Positions 5,810 to 6,209 of a DNA stretch of 6,209 nucleotides are shown here, one piece after another. The notes under the pieces are model-generated. The model was not told the DNA's origin and did not search any database. It was given only the letters and a program-made list of their open reading frames with translations. Made by a program: the position numbers and the translations under genes. This stretch comes from Nitrospirota bacterium (GTDB lineage Bacteria; Nitrospirota; Nitrospiria; Nitrospirales; UBA8639), in NCBI GenBank assembly GCA_029881175.1, contig JAOUNC010000177.1, forward strand, positions 1-6,209, in the 5' to 3' direction. Each line of letters opens with the position of its first letter. The stretch's first letter is position 1.

Positions 5810-6209
5810 TTACAGACTTCGCCGTCTTTTCCAGACGGAGAGGCCGACAAATAAGGTGAGTAATGGCAGGAATAACACTTGAAAAAAGACTAACGCCTGC
5901 TCTTGTGATTGGTTCGGCACGAACGGGTGAAACGCGGGTTCTTTGGGTGTGAGAGAGACCAAAGCCTCTTCTTGCGCGAGCCAGGCCATGGCTTTTAAGA
6001 AGAAATCAGTATTGCCCGGATAGGTGAGCCACCCGTTTGTGGCAAAGGCCGCGTTGCCGATGATGATGATGGCGGATTCAGGTTTCCCGTCTTCTCCCAC
6101 TCGTTTGGACGTTAAGCTTCCAGCCACGGTAAATGGGCCTTCCGGGTCTTGGCCTTCATTGAAGACCGGTTCTGCCTGGGTCAGGTCGGTTTCTTCCCAA
6201 CTTTTGGAG
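5810..6209 (-). CDS. GldG-like ABC transporter auxiliary protein, C-terminal part
   Basis: Only the last 132 codons are in the window; the frame stays open to the right edge, so the gene starts outside it. The visible part begins SKSWEETDLTQAEPVF and has a Gly/Ala-rich strand stretch typical of the family, PESAIIIIGNAAFATNGW (fragment residues 43-60). Next comes NTDFFLKAMAWLAQEE (66-81), a TPKEP segment (87-91), and a C-terminal membrane helix (about 105-126) ending in the positively charged KRRR. This order matches the C-terminus of the GldG-like auxiliary component of ABC transporters (ABC_transp_aux type). In Bacteroidetes GldG takes part in gliding; in other phyla the role is unknown and gliding should not be assumed. 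A GTG at 6127 could be mistaken for a start, but coding similarity continues upstream of it. The gene is followed after one base by the DUF4340 gene. Confidence 0.85.
   Translation of the reverse strand, partial: SKSWEETDLTQAEPVFNEGQDPEGPFTVAGSLTSKRVGEDGKPESAIIIIGNAAFATNGWLTYPGNTDFFLKAMAWLAQEEALVSLTPKEPAFHPFVPNQSQEQALVFFQVLFLPLLTLFVGLSVWKRRRSL

Overview
The window is about 6.2 kb of bacterial chromosome, roughly 50% G+C by eye, with ordinary bacterial starts and stops (ATG starts, Shine-Dalgarno sites of varying strength). I think a Nitrospirota-like organism is plausible, because a POT peptide transporter, tandem-domain universal stress proteins and a GldG-like/DUF4340 pair would fit there. 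No marker gene is present, so this is a low-confidence guess. No rRNA, tRNA or CRISPR array was seen.

Layout from left to right. (1) Bases 2-1141, plus strand: most of a POT/PTR-family proton-coupled peptide transporter, with its N-terminus cut off by the window edge. (2) Bases 1170-1955, minus strand, converging on the transporter with only a 28-base gap: a 261-residue protein with an HxD...H...R iron/2-oxoglutarate oxygenase-like pattern, resembling DUF6445 proteins. (3) Bases 1956-2853: a gene-poor stretch with a decayed GTTTCA...TGAAAC palindrome, then the C-terminal half of an IS200-type Y1 transposase broken by two in-frame TGA codons and followed by a right-end-like hairpin. (4) Bases 2854-3792, minus strand: a two-domain universal stress protein (UspA type) with a strong ribosome binding site. 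(5) Bases 3793-4449: a second intergenic region carrying a CGTCATCCCCGC-type palindromic repeat and no convincing gene. (6) Bases 4450-6209, minus strand: a two-gene operon segment, the C-terminal end of a GldG-like ABC-transporter auxiliary protein followed after one base by a DUF4340 membrane-anchored protein.

The genes do not form one pathway. The GldG-like/DUF4340 pair is the only clear operon; such pairs usually follow an ABC ATPase and a permease, which would lie beyond the right edge. The other three genes look like independent units separated by sites where mobile or repeat DNA has landed. I found no clear new multi-gene system. The best leads are the orphan oxygenase-like protein, the threefold internal repeat in the DUF4340 protein with a constant W-x10-D signature, and the decayed mobile palindromes and transposase remnant.
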